Source: an uncultured Clostridia bacterium (GTDB lineage Bacteria; Bacillota; Clostridia; Oscillospirales; Oscillospiraceae). From it: 38,434 nucleotides of DNA. The stretch is taken from assembly GCA_946407675.1 (NCBI GenBank), contig CAMJPK010000005.1, forward strand, positions 1 through 38,434. The letters are read 5' to 3'. The notes under the pieces are model-generated. The model made no database searches, was not told the DNA's origin, and saw nothing but the letters and a program-made list of their open reading frames with translations. The position numbers and the translations under genes are program-made. Below are positions 25,724 to 34,557 of this stretch, one piece after another; the stretch's first letter is position 1, and every line of letters begins with the position of its first letter.

Positions 25724-25752
25724 TTGACTTTCCCGCCGTTCTTCGCTATGCT
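25724..25752 (+). promoter_or_regulatory. Sigma-A-like promoter abutting the hairpin
   Basis: TTGACT-N17-TATGCT. Confidence 0.7.
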
Positions 25753-25782
25753 TTTTGTATCTGAGGATGGGAGGGCTCCCAC

Positions 25783-27246
25783 ATGAACGAAACCAGAAAA
25801 CGCCGCGGGCACGGCGGGCTGATCGCCCTGCTCGTGATCGTGCTGCTGCTGGCGCTCCTCTGCGCCGCGCCGTTTGTCTATAACACGCAGATCCGTTACG
25901 AATACGACGATTATGACGCCTTGGCCGCGGCCGATGCGGAGATCGTCGATCTCTCCGCCGATCCGGACGGGGCGCATCTGCTTTTCCGCTTGGATAAGGC
26001 GGACGTTTATTCTCTGATGCTGCAAAACGGCGCGCTGGATTCCCTGCAAAGCGAGCTCGGCGGAAAAGTCTCGATCGAACAGCTTGGCTATTCGCTCGAC
26101 GTGCGCGGAGACGGCTATGACGCCGACGCCGAGGTGCGCGCGGCGGTCAAGCTCCTGGGCTTTCTGCCCGCGCAGCTGCGCGCGCCGGCGGAGGTTTCCG
26201 TCGTCGATGCGCAGACGCTCCGCGTCGTGCTCCGCGAGGTCTGGTATGGCCCCCTGATCCGCATCGGCGCGGAAAAGCTGGCCAAATGGACGGGCATGGA
26301 CGAGCTGACCGACGGCTTTACGATCTCGCTGGAGGACTGGTCGGAGCCCCTTCGCGTCGACAAGGTCCGGCTGGAGGGAGAGGGGCTGCGCTTCTCCTCG
26401 GCCCTGCTGACCCGGGTCCTGGACGAGGTCGCGGCGATGGATGCGCCGCGCGATCTCCGGCTGCTGCGGCTGTATTACGGAGACGAGGAGCTGCCGTCCG
26501 CCTTCTTTGATCGGGGGCGCGAGGCGTTCATCCGCAACGCCGGTTCCTCGCTGGACGCGCTGCGCAAGGCCCTGCGGGACGTCGTCGCCTTCTCCACGGA
26601 CGAATACCGCTGCGATCTGATGAACGGCCTTTCCACGCTGCCCTTTGACCTCACCTCGGAGCTCGCCGCGCTTTCCGTCTCGAATCTTTGGGAGACAGAG
26701 CACGCGCGCATACTGGAGGCGCAGGCCCTTTACCATGAGATGCAGACGGAGCTGCGCCATGACTATTGGTACAAGAACGTCACGCTGAGCAAGCAATACC
26801 TGCTCGGCGCGGACGGCGAACCGCTGGAGAACCGGCTCCCCGCGGAATGGGAGGCGCGCATCGTGCTGCTGTACAACGAAAACTATGACGCAATCGTCAA
26901 GACCAACGAGGGCAACCCGCGCCTGCAGGAGCCGATCCCCGGCCTGCCGCGGATGTCCGAGCTGCCGCGCACGGGATGGGACGCCCTGCCGCCGGAGGGC
27001 GACGGGCCCTTCGACCTCGCGGTTGCGCTGCGGCTGCCGTCCGGTACCCCCGCGGTCATCTTTCTCAGCCCGGAGGACGACTATGGCCTCGCCGTGATCT
27101 CCGAGCAGCTTTTCAGCGAGCTCCGGGAAACAGAGCGGCTGCCGATTTACAGCAGCGCCTTGATCGCCTCGGCGCCGCGGGAAACGTGGCTGCGGATCTA
27201 TCAGGGCGAGGATCAGCTCAACGCATACTACATCAACGTCTTATGA
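25783..27246 (+). CDS. Hypothetical membrane-anchored extracytoplasmic protein (487 aa)
   Basis: Single N-terminal TM GLIALLVIVLLLALLCAAPFVY then long soluble region; SD gggagg; own promoter and terminator. Confidence 0.8.
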   Translation: MNETRKRRGHGGLIALLVIVLLLALLCAAPFVYNTQIRYEYDDYDALAAADAEIVDLSADPDGAHLLFRLDKADVYSLMLQNGALDSLQSELGGKVSIEQLGYSLDVRGDGYDADAEVRAAVKLLGFLPAQLRAPAEVSVVDAQTLRVVLREVWYGPLIRIGAEKLAKWTGMDELTDGFTISLEDWSEPLRVDKVRLEGEGLRFSSALLTRVLDEVAAMDAPRDLRLLRLYYGDEELPSAFFDRGREAFIRNAGSSLDALRKALRDVVAFSTDEYRCDLMNGLSTLPFDLTSELAALSVSNLWETEHARILEAQALYHEMQTELRHDYWYKNVTLSKQYLLGADGEPLENRLPAEWEARIVLLYNENYDAIVKTNEGNPRLQEPIPGLPRMSELPRTGWDALPPEGDGPFDLAVALRLPSGTPAVIFLSPEDDYGLAVISEQLFSELRETERLPIYSSALIASAPRETWLRIYQGEDQLNAYYINVL

Positions 27247-27257
27247 TGTCTTTCACA

Positions 27258-27295
27258 GCAAGGCCGCCGGAGCGAAAAAGCTCCGGCGGCCTTGC
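27258..27295. terminator. Terminator between convergent genes
   Basis: gcaaggccgccggag-cgaaaaag-ctccggcggccttgc. Confidence 0.8.
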
Positions 27296-27333
27296 TATCA
27301 CAGGGCGCGATGCCCACGTCGCGCCGCAAACAA

Positions 27334-27888
27334 TCACAGCGACGCCAAATATTCCTTCGGCCCCAGCTCATAGAGGTCGTTGCCCTGCGCGTCGATGACG
27401 ACGGTCAGCGGCAGGTCCTCCACGGTCAGCGCCCGCACGGCCTCGCAGCCGAGGTCGGGCCAGCAGATGACCTTCGCGCTGCGCACCGCCGCGGCCATGA
27501 CCGCGCCGGCGCCGCCGACGGCGCCGAGGTACACCGCGCCGTAGCGGACGATGGCCTCCTTCACGGCGTCGGAGCGGGCGCCCTTGCCGATCATGAGAAG
27601 CTGGCCGCGCTCGATGAGCATGGGCGAAAAGCGGTCCATGCGCCCGGCGGTCGTCGGGCCGGCGGCGCCGATCGGCTCGCCGGGGCGTTCCGGCGTCGGG
27701 CCGACATAGTAGACCGCGCTGCCGCACAGCGGAAACGGTGCCTCCTCGCCGCGCCGCAGCAGCTCGCACAGGCGGGCATGTGCGGCGTCGCGCGCGGTGT
27801 AGACCGTGCCGGAGAGCAGCACAGCGTCGCCCGCGCGCAGCGGCGCGAGCATTTCCCGGGTGACGGGGGTGGTGATACGGTACTCCAT
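27334..27888 (-). CDS. Class I fumarate hydratase, beta subunit (Fe-S hydro-lyase)
   Basis: YYVGPTPERPGEPIGAAGPTTAGRMDRFSPMLIERG...MIGKGARSD. Confidence 0.9.
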   Translation of the reverse strand: MEYRITTPVTREMLAPLRAGDAVLLSGTVYTARDAAHARLCELLRRGEEAPFPLCGSAVYYVGPTPERPGEPIGAAGPTTAGRMDRFSPMLIERGQLLMIGKGARSDAVKEAIVRYGAVYLGAVGGAGAVMAAAVRSAKVICWPDLGCEAVRALTVEDLPLTVVIDAQGNDLYELGPKEYLASL

Positions 27889-27898
27889 ACGCCCCACC

Positions 27899-28738
27899 TC
27901 ACAGTGCGGCGCTGGCGCGCCGCGTGGCGTGGCAGCTGATGTTCACGGCGACGGGCAGCCCCGCGACGTGCGTGGGCGCCGTCTCGATCGCGAGCCCCAG
28001 CGCCGTGGTCCTTCCGCCGAAGCCCTGCGGCCCGATGCCGAGGGCGTTGATCTCCTCCAGCAGCGTCCGCTCCATCTCCGCGTAGTACGGATCGGGGTTC
28101 GCCGCGTCCAGCGGGCGCAGCAGCGCGCGCTTTGCCAGCGCCGCGACGCCGTCAAAGGTGCCGCCGACGCCGATGCCCACGACGATGGGCGGGCAGGGGT
28201 TCGGCCCCGCGGCGCGCACCGTGTCCAGCACGAAGCGGCGCACGCCCTCCGCGCCGTCCGCGGGGGTGAGCATCTGCAGGCGGCTCATGTTCTCGCTTCC
28301 GAAGCCCTTCGGCAGCACGGTCAGGCGGCACACGTCCCCCGGCACGAGGCGCACGGAGAGCACGCCCGGCGTGTTGTCCCCGGTGTTGACGCGGCGCAGC
28401 GGATCGGCCACGACGCTGCAGCGCAGGTAGCCGCGCGCGTAGCCGGCGCGGATGCCGGCTTGCACGGCGGCGTTCAGATCGCCGTCGATGTGCACGTCCT
28501 GTCCCAGCTCGAGAAAGACACAGGCCATGCCGGTGTCCTGGCAGATCGGCAGCTGCTTCTCCGCGGCCAGCGCGAGGTTGTCCAGCAAAATATCCAGTCC
28601 GCGCTGCGCCGTCGGCCACGGCTCGGCGGCACGCGCGCGCTCCAGCGCGGCGCGCACGTCGGGCGGCAGCTCGCGGTTGGCGCGGATGCACAGCTCGGCC
28701 ACCGCGTCGGTGACGGCGCTTGCCTTTACGGTGCGCAT
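27899..28738 (-). CDS. Class I fumarate hydratase, alpha subunit
   Basis: ICQDTGMACVFLELGQDVHIDG; PIVVGIGVGGTFDGVAALAKRALLRP; GIGPQGFGGRTTALGLAIETAPTHVAGLPVAVNISCHATRRA. Confidence 0.93.
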   Translation of the reverse strand: MRTVKASAVTDAVAELCIRANRELPPDVRAALERARAAEPWPTAQRGLDILLDNLALAAEKQLPICQDTGMACVFLELGQDVHIDGDLNAAVQAGIRAGYARGYLRCSVVADPLRRVNTGDNTPGVLSVRLVPGDVCRLTVLPKGFGSENMSRLQMLTPADGAEGVRRFVLDTVRAAGPNPCPPIVVGIGVGGTFDGVAALAKRALLRPLDAANPDPYYAEMERTLLEEINALGIGPQGFGGRTTALGLAIETAPTHVAGLPVAVNISCHATRRASAAL

Positions 28739-28745
28739 GGACGCG

Positions 28746-29921
28746 TTACAGGCGAGCCACGCCGCTTGCGCGCGCGGCCTCGGCCACGGCGGCGGCCACG
28801 GTCTTCGCCACGCGGGGATCGAAGGCCTTGGGGATGATGTAGTCCGCGCCCAGCTCATCCGGCGCGACCAGCGAGGCCAGCGCGTGCGCGGCGGCGATCT
28901 TCATCTCCTCGTTGATGTCGCGCGCGCGCACGTCGAAGGCGCCGCGGAACACGCCCGGGAAGGCGAGGACGTTGTTGATCTGGTTGGGGAAGTCGCTGCG
29001 CCCGGTGGCGACGACGCGCGCGCCCGCGGCCTTCGCCTCGTCGGGCATGATCTCGGGCGTCGGGTTGGCGCAGGCGAACACGATGGCGTCCCGCGCCATG
29101 CTCTTGACCATCTCGCCGGTCAGCACGCCGGGGGCGGACACGCCGATGAAGGCGTCCGCGCCGCGGATGACCTCGCCCAGCGCGCCCTTGCGCTTGGTCG
29201 GGTTCGTGAGCTTCGCCATCTCGTCCTTGACCGGGTTCATGCCCTCTTCGCGGCCGTCCCAGATCGCGCCGCGGCGGTCGCAGAGCGTCACGTCGACGAA
29301 GCCGGCGGACAGCAGCAGGCGGCAGATGGAGATCGCCGCCGCGCCCGCGCCGGAGATGACGACGCGCACATCCTCTTTTTTCTTGCCGACGACCTTCAGC
29401 GCGTTGGTCATGCCGGCCAGTGTGATGATCGCGGTGCCGTGCTGGTCGTCGTGGAAGATGGGGATGTCGCAGCATTCCTTGAGCTTGCGCTCGATCTCGA
29501 AGCAGCGCGGCGCGGAGATATCCTCAAGGTTCACGCCGCCGAAGGAGCCGGAGATGAGCCAGATCGTGCGGACGATCTCATCGACGTCCTTGCTCTTGAT
29601 GCAAAGCGGAAAGGCGTCCACGCCGCCGAAGCTCTTGAACAGCACGCACTTGCCCTCCATGACCGGCATGCCGGCCTCCGGGCCGATGTCGCCGAGGCCG
29701 AGCACCGCCGTGCCGTCGGTGACGACAAGGCAGAGGTTCCAGCGGCGCGTCAGCTCATAGGAGAGCTCGACGTTCTTCTGGATCTCCAGACAGGGCTGCG
29801 CCACGCCGGGGGTATAGGCCAGCGACAGGTCCTTCGCGCTTGCGACGGGGACCGTACTGATGACCTCGATCTTGCCCTTTTTCTCATAGTGCAGGGCCAA
29901 ACTCTCTTCTGCGATGGACAT
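28746..29921 (-). CDS. NAD(P)-dependent malic enzyme
   Basis: LAYTPGVAQPCLEI; TDGTAVLGLGDIGPEAGMPVMEGKCVLFKSFGGVDAFPLCI; IFHDDQHGTAIITLAGM. Confidence 0.95.
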   Translation of the reverse strand: MSIAEESLALHYEKKGKIEVISTVPVASAKDLSLAYTPGVAQPCLEIQKNVELSYELTRRWNLCLVVTDGTAVLGLGDIGPEAGMPVMEGKCVLFKSFGGVDAFPLCIKSKDVDEIVRTIWLISGSFGGVNLEDISAPRCFEIERKLKECCDIPIFHDDQHGTAIITLAGMTNALKVVGKKKEDVRVVISGAGAAAISICRLLLSAGFVDVTLCDRRGAIWDGREEGMNPVKDEMAKLTNPTKRKGALGEVIRGADAFIGVSAPGVLTGEMVKSMARDAIVFACANPTPEIMPDEAKAAGARVVATGRSDFPNQINNVLAFPGVFRGAFDVRARDINEEMKIAAAHALASLVAPDELGADYIIPKAFDPRVAKTVAAAVAEAARASGVARL

Positions 29922-29960
29922 ATCCTTATTACCTCCTGAAAAACATGTTTTCTGCCGAAA

Positions 29961-29989
29961 ATGATAACAGCAAACGCCCGCCTTGTCAA
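29961..29989 (-). promoter_or_regulatory. Sigma-A-like promoter for malic enzyme, -35 inside the lysC terminator hairpin
   Basis: Minus strand TTGACA-N17-TATCAT. Confidence 0.6.
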
Positions 29990-30009
29990 TGAACAAGGCG
30001 GGCGTTTGC
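29970..30009 (-). terminator. lysC terminator hairpin
   Basis: gcaaacgcccgccttgt-caatga-acaaggcgggcgtttgc, 17-bp perfect stem; weak T-tract on minus strand. Confidence 0.75.
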
Positions 30010-30023
30010 ACAGCGGATGCGCG

Positions 30024-31340
30024 TCAGCGGAACTCGCGGTAGAGGGAGCGGATGGCCTCCTCAAAGTCCGCGCCGTTCACGCCGAGGATGACGTTGAGCT
30101 CGCTGGAGCCCTGGTCGATCATGCGGATGTTGATGCCGGCGTCCGCCACCGCGCGGAAGATGCGCGCCGCGACGCCGCGCGCGGCGACCATGCCGTGGCC
30201 GACGACGGCGATCATCGCGAGGTCGTCCTCGACGATGAGGCTTTCCGGCTGCATCCGCTCGCGGATGAGCTGCAGCACCTCGTCGCGGTGGGCGTTGAAG
30301 CCGACCGCATCGGCGATGACGGTGACCGTGTCGATGCCGGTGGGGCAGTGCTCGATGGAGACGCCGCACTCGGCAAAGATGTCGAGGATGCGGGCGATGA
30401 AGCCGACCTCGCCGTTGAGCATGGCCTTTTCCACCTGGATGCCGCAGAAGCCGCGCTTGCCCGCGACGCCCGTGACCGTGCGGGTGCGGGTGCCCTGGGG
30501 GAGCTGCTTTACGATCCACGTGCCCTCGTCGCCGGGGCGGTTGGTGTTGCGGATGTTGATGGGGATGCCGACCTTGCGCACCGGGAACACCGCGTCCTCA
30601 TGGAGAACGGAGGCGCCCATATAGGAAAGCTCGCGCAGCTCGCGGTAGGTGATATACTCGATCGGCCGCGGGTCCGCGACGATGTGCGGATCGGTGAAGA
30701 GCATGCCGGAGACGTCCGTCCAGTTCTCGTAGACCGCCGCGCCCACGCCGCGCGCCACCAGCGAGCCGGTGACGTCCGAGCCGCCGCGCGAGAAGGTGAA
30801 CACCGTGCCGTCCTCCGTCGCGCCGTAGAAGCCGGGGATGACGCCGCAGGCTGCGCCGCCGAGCGTCTTCGACAGCAGCGCATTCGTCGCGCCCTCGGCA
30901 AAGGTGCCGCGCGGGGTGAAGCGGATGAGCTGCTCCGCATCGAAGAAGGGGAAGCCGAGATAGGCCGCAAGGATGCGGGAGTTGAGATACTCGCCGCGGC
31001 TGGCCATATAGTCCCGGCGGGGCTTGCCGGAGGCAAGGTGCTCGGCAATGACGGCGATCTCATGCTCCAGCGGGAAGTCGAGGCCGAGGTCGCGGATGAT
31101 GTCGGAGAAGCGGCCCTCGATCTGCGCCAGCACGCCGCGCCAGTCGCCGCCGGCCGCCGCCGCGTCGCAGCAGCGGTACAGCAGGTCGGTCACCTTGGTG
31201 TCGCCGTCGCCGCGCTTGCCGGGGGCGGAGGCCACGACAAAGCGGCGGCGCGGGTCTGCCTTAACGATATCCGCAACCTTACGGAAGTGGTCGGCGTCTG
31301 CAAGCGAGCTGCCGCCGAACTTGACAACGATTGTTTCCAT
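30024..31340 (-). CDS. lysC: Aspartate kinase
   Basis: METIVVKFGGSSLADADHFRKV; GSDVTGSLVARGVGAAVYENWTDVSGM; C-terminal ACT domains. Confidence 0.95.
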   Translation of the reverse strand: METIVVKFGGSSLADADHFRKVADIVKADPRRRFVVASAPGKRGDGDTKVTDLLYRCCDAAAAGGDWRGVLAQIEGRFSDIIRDLGLDFPLEHEIAVIAEHLASGKPRRDYMASRGEYLNSRILAAYLGFPFFDAEQLIRFTPRGTFAEGATNALLSKTLGGAACGVIPGFYGATEDGTVFTFSRGGSDVTGSLVARGVGAAVYENWTDVSGMLFTDPHIVADPRPIEYITYRELRELSYMGASVLHEDAVFPVRKVGIPINIRNTNRPGDEGTWIVKQLPQGTRTRTVTGVAGKRGFCGIQVEKAMLNGEVGFIARILDIFAECGVSIEHCPTGIDTVTVIADAVGFNAHRDEVLQLIRERMQPESLIVEDDLAMIAVVGHGMVAARGVAARIFRAVADAGINIRMIDQGSSELNVILGVNGADFEEAIRSLYREFR

Positions 31341-31377
31341 TTGTTCTTCTGTTTCCTTTGTCCGTATTTCATAATTG

Positions 31378-31468
31378 CCTTCCCCTTGAGGGGAAGGTGC
31401 CCCGAAGGGGCAGATGAGGTGGATACGCGATGCGCATGCGCCGCTCCGTTGCGAAACTTGTTTCGCAA
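31378..31468. repeat. Cluster of palindromes between lysC and lysA, candidate dispersed intergenic repeat
   Basis: CCTTCCCC-TTGA-GGGGAAGG; TGCCCC-GAA-GGGGCA; GCGCATGCGC; TTGCGAAAC-TT-GTTTCGCAA. Confidence 0.6.
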
Positions 31469-31476
31469 TTGAAGGA

Positions 31477-32784
31477 TCAGTTATCCAGCGCCGTGAGGTC
31501 CTCCAGCGTCTCGCGCCGCACCGCGACGTAGCTGCCGCCGTCGCGCAGCATGACGATGGGCGGGCGGGGGATGCGGTTGTAGTTGGAGGCCATCGAATAG
31601 TTGTAGGCGCCGGTCGTGCACACCGCGGCGAGGTCGCCCCGGCGCACGCGCTCGGGCATGCAGATGTCCGGCTGGATCACGTCGCCGCTTTCGCAGCAGC
31701 GCCCGACAAGGTCACAGCGCAGCGTCGCCGGCTCGTGCATCCGCGTCGCGGCATAGCAGGTGTACTTCGAGCCGTACAGCGCAAAGCGCGGGTTGTCCGA
31801 CATGCCGCCGTCCACGGAGACGTAATTCTTGTAGCCGGGGATGCGCTTGACGGACCCCACGGTGTAAAGCGTCATGCCGGCGTCGGCGACGATGCTGCGC
31901 CCCGGCTCCATCAGGATCGCGGGCTCGGCGATGCCGAGACGTGCGCAGGTCTTGTGGATGACCGCGGCCACCTCGCCGATGCGCGCGCCGATGTCAACGG
32001 TGCCGTCGCTCGCGACGTAGGGGACGCCGTAGCCGCCGCCGAGGTCGAGCTCGCGCGCGGCGCAGCCGTACTTTTGCGCGACCATGGCGATGTACTCCAG
32101 CATCACGACGCTCGCGCGCTCGAACACGTCCTCGTCAAAGACCTGCGAGCCGACGTGACAGTGGAAGCCCGCGAGATCGACGCCGGGCAGCGTCAGCGCC
32201 AGCGCGGTGATCGCCTCGGCCTGTCCGGTCTCGATCGCACTGCCGAACTTGGAGTCCACCTGCCCGGTGTCCACCGCGGCGTAGGTGTGCGGGTCGATGC
32301 CGGGCGTCAGGCGCAGCAGCAGCTTCTGCCGGATGCCGCGCTTCGTGGCCTCGGCGTCGATGGCGCGCAGCTCCTCCTCGCCGTCCACGACGAAATAGCC
32401 GACGCCGCAGTCCATCGCGTAGCGGATGTCCGCGTCCGTCTTGTTGTTGGAATGGAAATAGGCAAGCGCCATGTCGTATCCGGCGGACTTTGCCGTGTGC
32501 ACCTCGCCGGCGGAGACGACGTCCACGCCCAGGCCCTCCTCGCGCGCGATGCGGTAGATCTGGCGGAAGGCGTTGGCCTTGCTGGCAAAGAGCACCCGGG
32601 AGCCGGGGGCAAAATGCCGCCGGAAGGCATCCGTGTAGACGCGCATGTTGCGCCGCAGCCGGTCCTCGTCCATGAGGTAGAGCGGCGTGCCGTACTGCGC
32701 GGCGAGCACGGCGGTGTCCTGCCCGCCGAAGCACAGATGCCCTTCGGCGTTCACCGAGATGTTTTCGCAGATGAAATCGCCCAT
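31477..32784 (-). CDS. lysA: Diaminopimelate decarboxylase
   Basis: VLFASKANAFRQIYRIAREEGLGVDVVSAGEV; HCHVGSQ; ELDLGGGYGVPY; EPGRSIVADAGMTLYTVGSVK; CCESGDV. Confidence 0.96.
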   Translation of the reverse strand: MGDFICENISVNAEGHLCFGGQDTAVLAAQYGTPLYLMDEDRLRRNMRVYTDAFRRHFAPGSRVLFASKANAFRQIYRIAREEGLGVDVVSAGEVHTAKSAGYDMALAYFHSNNKTDADIRYAMDCGVGYFVVDGEEELRAIDAEATKRGIRQKLLLRLTPGIDPHTYAAVDTGQVDSKFGSAIETGQAEAITALALTLPGVDLAGFHCHVGSQVFDEDVFERASVVMLEYIAMVAQKYGCAARELDLGGGYGVPYVASDGTVDIGARIGEVAAVIHKTCARLGIAEPAILMEPGRSIVADAGMTLYTVGSVKRIPGYKNYVSVDGGMSDNPRFALYGSKYTCYAATRMHEPATLRCDLVGRCCESGDVIQPDICMPERVRRGDLAAVCTTGAYNYSMASNYNRIPRPPIVMLRDGGSYVAVRRETLEDLTALDN

Positions 32785-32794
32785 GCAGACCTCC

Positions 32795-33772
32795 TCACAG
32801 CATCTGTGCCCGGAGCTCCGCGGCGCTCAGGGGCGAGAGCAGGGCGGGCGGTAAGTCGAAGATCGTCTTGCAGCCGGTGTCGCCCTTCGCGTTCAGACGG
32901 ACGACGGCGCGGGCCAGCGCGGTCAGCACGCCGGCGGTGAACTCCGGGTTGGAGTCGAGCTGCAGGCGGTATTCAATCGTGTGCTTGTGCTCGCCCTTAG
33001 CGCCGGTCTTGCCCGTGCGGATCACCATGCCGCCGTGCGGCAGCGCGCTGTGGTCGCGGCGCATCTCCTCCGCCGTGATGAAATTCACGGTGGTGTCGTA
33101 GTCCGCAAAGTAGTTGGGCATGGTTTTGATCGCCGTCTCGATGGCGGACAAGTCCGCGCCCTCCGCGGCCACGACATAGCATTCGCGCAGGTGCTTCTGC
33201 CGCGCCGTCAGCTCCGGCTGGTCGCCCGCGCGCACCGCGTCGAGCGCGGCGGGGATGGGGACGGTGTACTGCCGCGCGTCCACGACGCCGGGGATGCGGC
33301 GGATGGCGTCGGAATGGCCCTGGCTGACGCCGCGGCCCCAGAAGGTGTAGTCCTTGCCGTCGGGCAGGATCGCCGCGCCGTAGAGGCGCGCCAGCGAGAA
33401 CATGCCGGGGTCCCAGCCGCCGGAGATCAGCGCGGTGTGCCCGCTCGCCTTCGCGGCGGCGTCCACGGCGTCAAAGTGCTCGGGGATGCGGGCGTGGGTG
33501 TCGAAGCTGTCCACCACGTTGCACTTTCGCGCGATCGCCGGGGTCTGCACCGGCAGATCGGTGGCGCTGCCGCCGCAGAGGATCACAACGTCGATCTCCG
33601 CGGCGCGGGCGGCGAGCGTGTCGGCGGCATAGACCGGCGCGCCGGTCAGCGTTTTGACCGTTTCGGGCGCGCGGCGGGTGAACACCCCCACAAGCTCCTG
33701 ATCGGCGTTTGCGCGGATCGCCAGCTCAACGCCGCGGCCGATGTTGCCGTAACCGTAAATCGCAATGCGCAT
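32795..33772 (-). CDS. ddh: meso-Diaminopimelate dehydrogenase
   Basis: MRIAIYGYGNIGRGVELAI; VVDSFDTHARIPEHF; SGGWDPGMFSLARLYGAAILPDGKDYTFWGRGVSQGHSDAIRRIPGV. Confidence 0.95.
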   Translation of the reverse strand: MRIAIYGYGNIGRGVELAIRANADQELVGVFTRRAPETVKTLTGAPVYAADTLAARAAEIDVVILCGGSATDLPVQTPAIARKCNVVDSFDTHARIPEHFDAVDAAAKASGHTALISGGWDPGMFSLARLYGAAILPDGKDYTFWGRGVSQGHSDAIRRIPGVVDARQYTVPIPAALDAVRAGDQPELTARQKHLRECYVVAAEGADLSAIETAIKTMPNYFADYDTTVNFITAEEMRRDHSALPHGGMVIRTGKTGAKGEHKHTIEYRLQLDSNPEFTAGVLTALARAVVRLNAKGDTGCKTIFDLPPALLSPLSAAELRAQML

Positions 33773-33789
33773 AGGGAATCCTTCCTTTC

Positions 33790-34539
33790 TCAGTCGTCGG
33801 CCAGCATATCCTGCATGGAGTAAAGCCCCGCCGGCTTCCTGATCAGGAACTCCGCGGCGGCCAGCGCCCCCTCCGCGAACAGCGTGCGGGAGTGCGTCTC
33901 ATGCTTCAGCGTGATGGTCTGGCTGTTCGTGCCGATCAGCACCTCGTGCTCTCCGGCGAGATTGCCCATCCGGATGGCGTGGATGCCGATCTCCTCCTTC
34001 GTGCGCTTTCCGAACCCGCTGCGCCCGGTGACGATCGTGGCGGCGGGGCGGACGGACTGGATCGCGCGGGCGATCGCAAGGGCGGTGCCGCTGGGGGCGT
34101 CCACCTTGCGGTCGTGGTGCTTCTCGATGATCTCGATCTCCGCCTCCGGCATCGCCGCGGCGGCCTTTTTCGCCAGCTCGATCAGCAGCGCGACGCCGAG
34201 GGAGAAGTTTGCCGCGAAGAAGACCGGGATCTCCTTCGCCGCGTCCGCAATCGCGGTGCGCTCCTCGTCGGTCTGCCCGGTGGTGGCGATCACCAGCGGG
34301 AGACGGTTTTGCTTCGCAAAGGCGAGCATATCGGCCGTGCAGCTGTGGTGGGAAAAGTCCACGATGCAGTCCACGTCCGTCTGCGCGTGCGCAAAGTCCG
34401 GCGCGCAGGGAACGGCGGCATTTTGGGAATTCATATAGTCCACGCCGGCGGCGAGCTGCGCGCCGCGGTAGCCCTCCGCGCACAGACGCGCGACCTCGGC
34501 GCCCATGTGGCCGCCCAGTCCGCTCAGTAAGATTCTCAT
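33790..34539 (-). CDS. dapB: 4-hydroxy-tetrahydrodipicolinate reductase
   Basis: MRILLSGLGGHMGAEVARL; DFSHHSCTADMLAFA; EIEIIEKHHDRKVDAPSGTAL. Confidence 0.95.
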   Translation of the reverse strand: MRILLSGLGGHMGAEVARLCAEGYRGAQLAAGVDYMNSQNAAVPCAPDFAHAQTDVDCIVDFSHHSCTADMLAFAKQNRLPLVIATTGQTDEERTAIADAAKEIPVFFAANFSLGVALLIELAKKAAAAMPEAEIEIIEKHHDRKVDAPSGTALAIARAIQSVRPAATIVTGRSGFGKRTKEEIGIHAIRMGNLAGEHEVLIGTNSQTITLKHETHSRTLFAEGALAAAEFLIRKPAGLYSMQDMLADD

Positions 34540-34557
34540 ATCTCTATCCCTCGTTTC

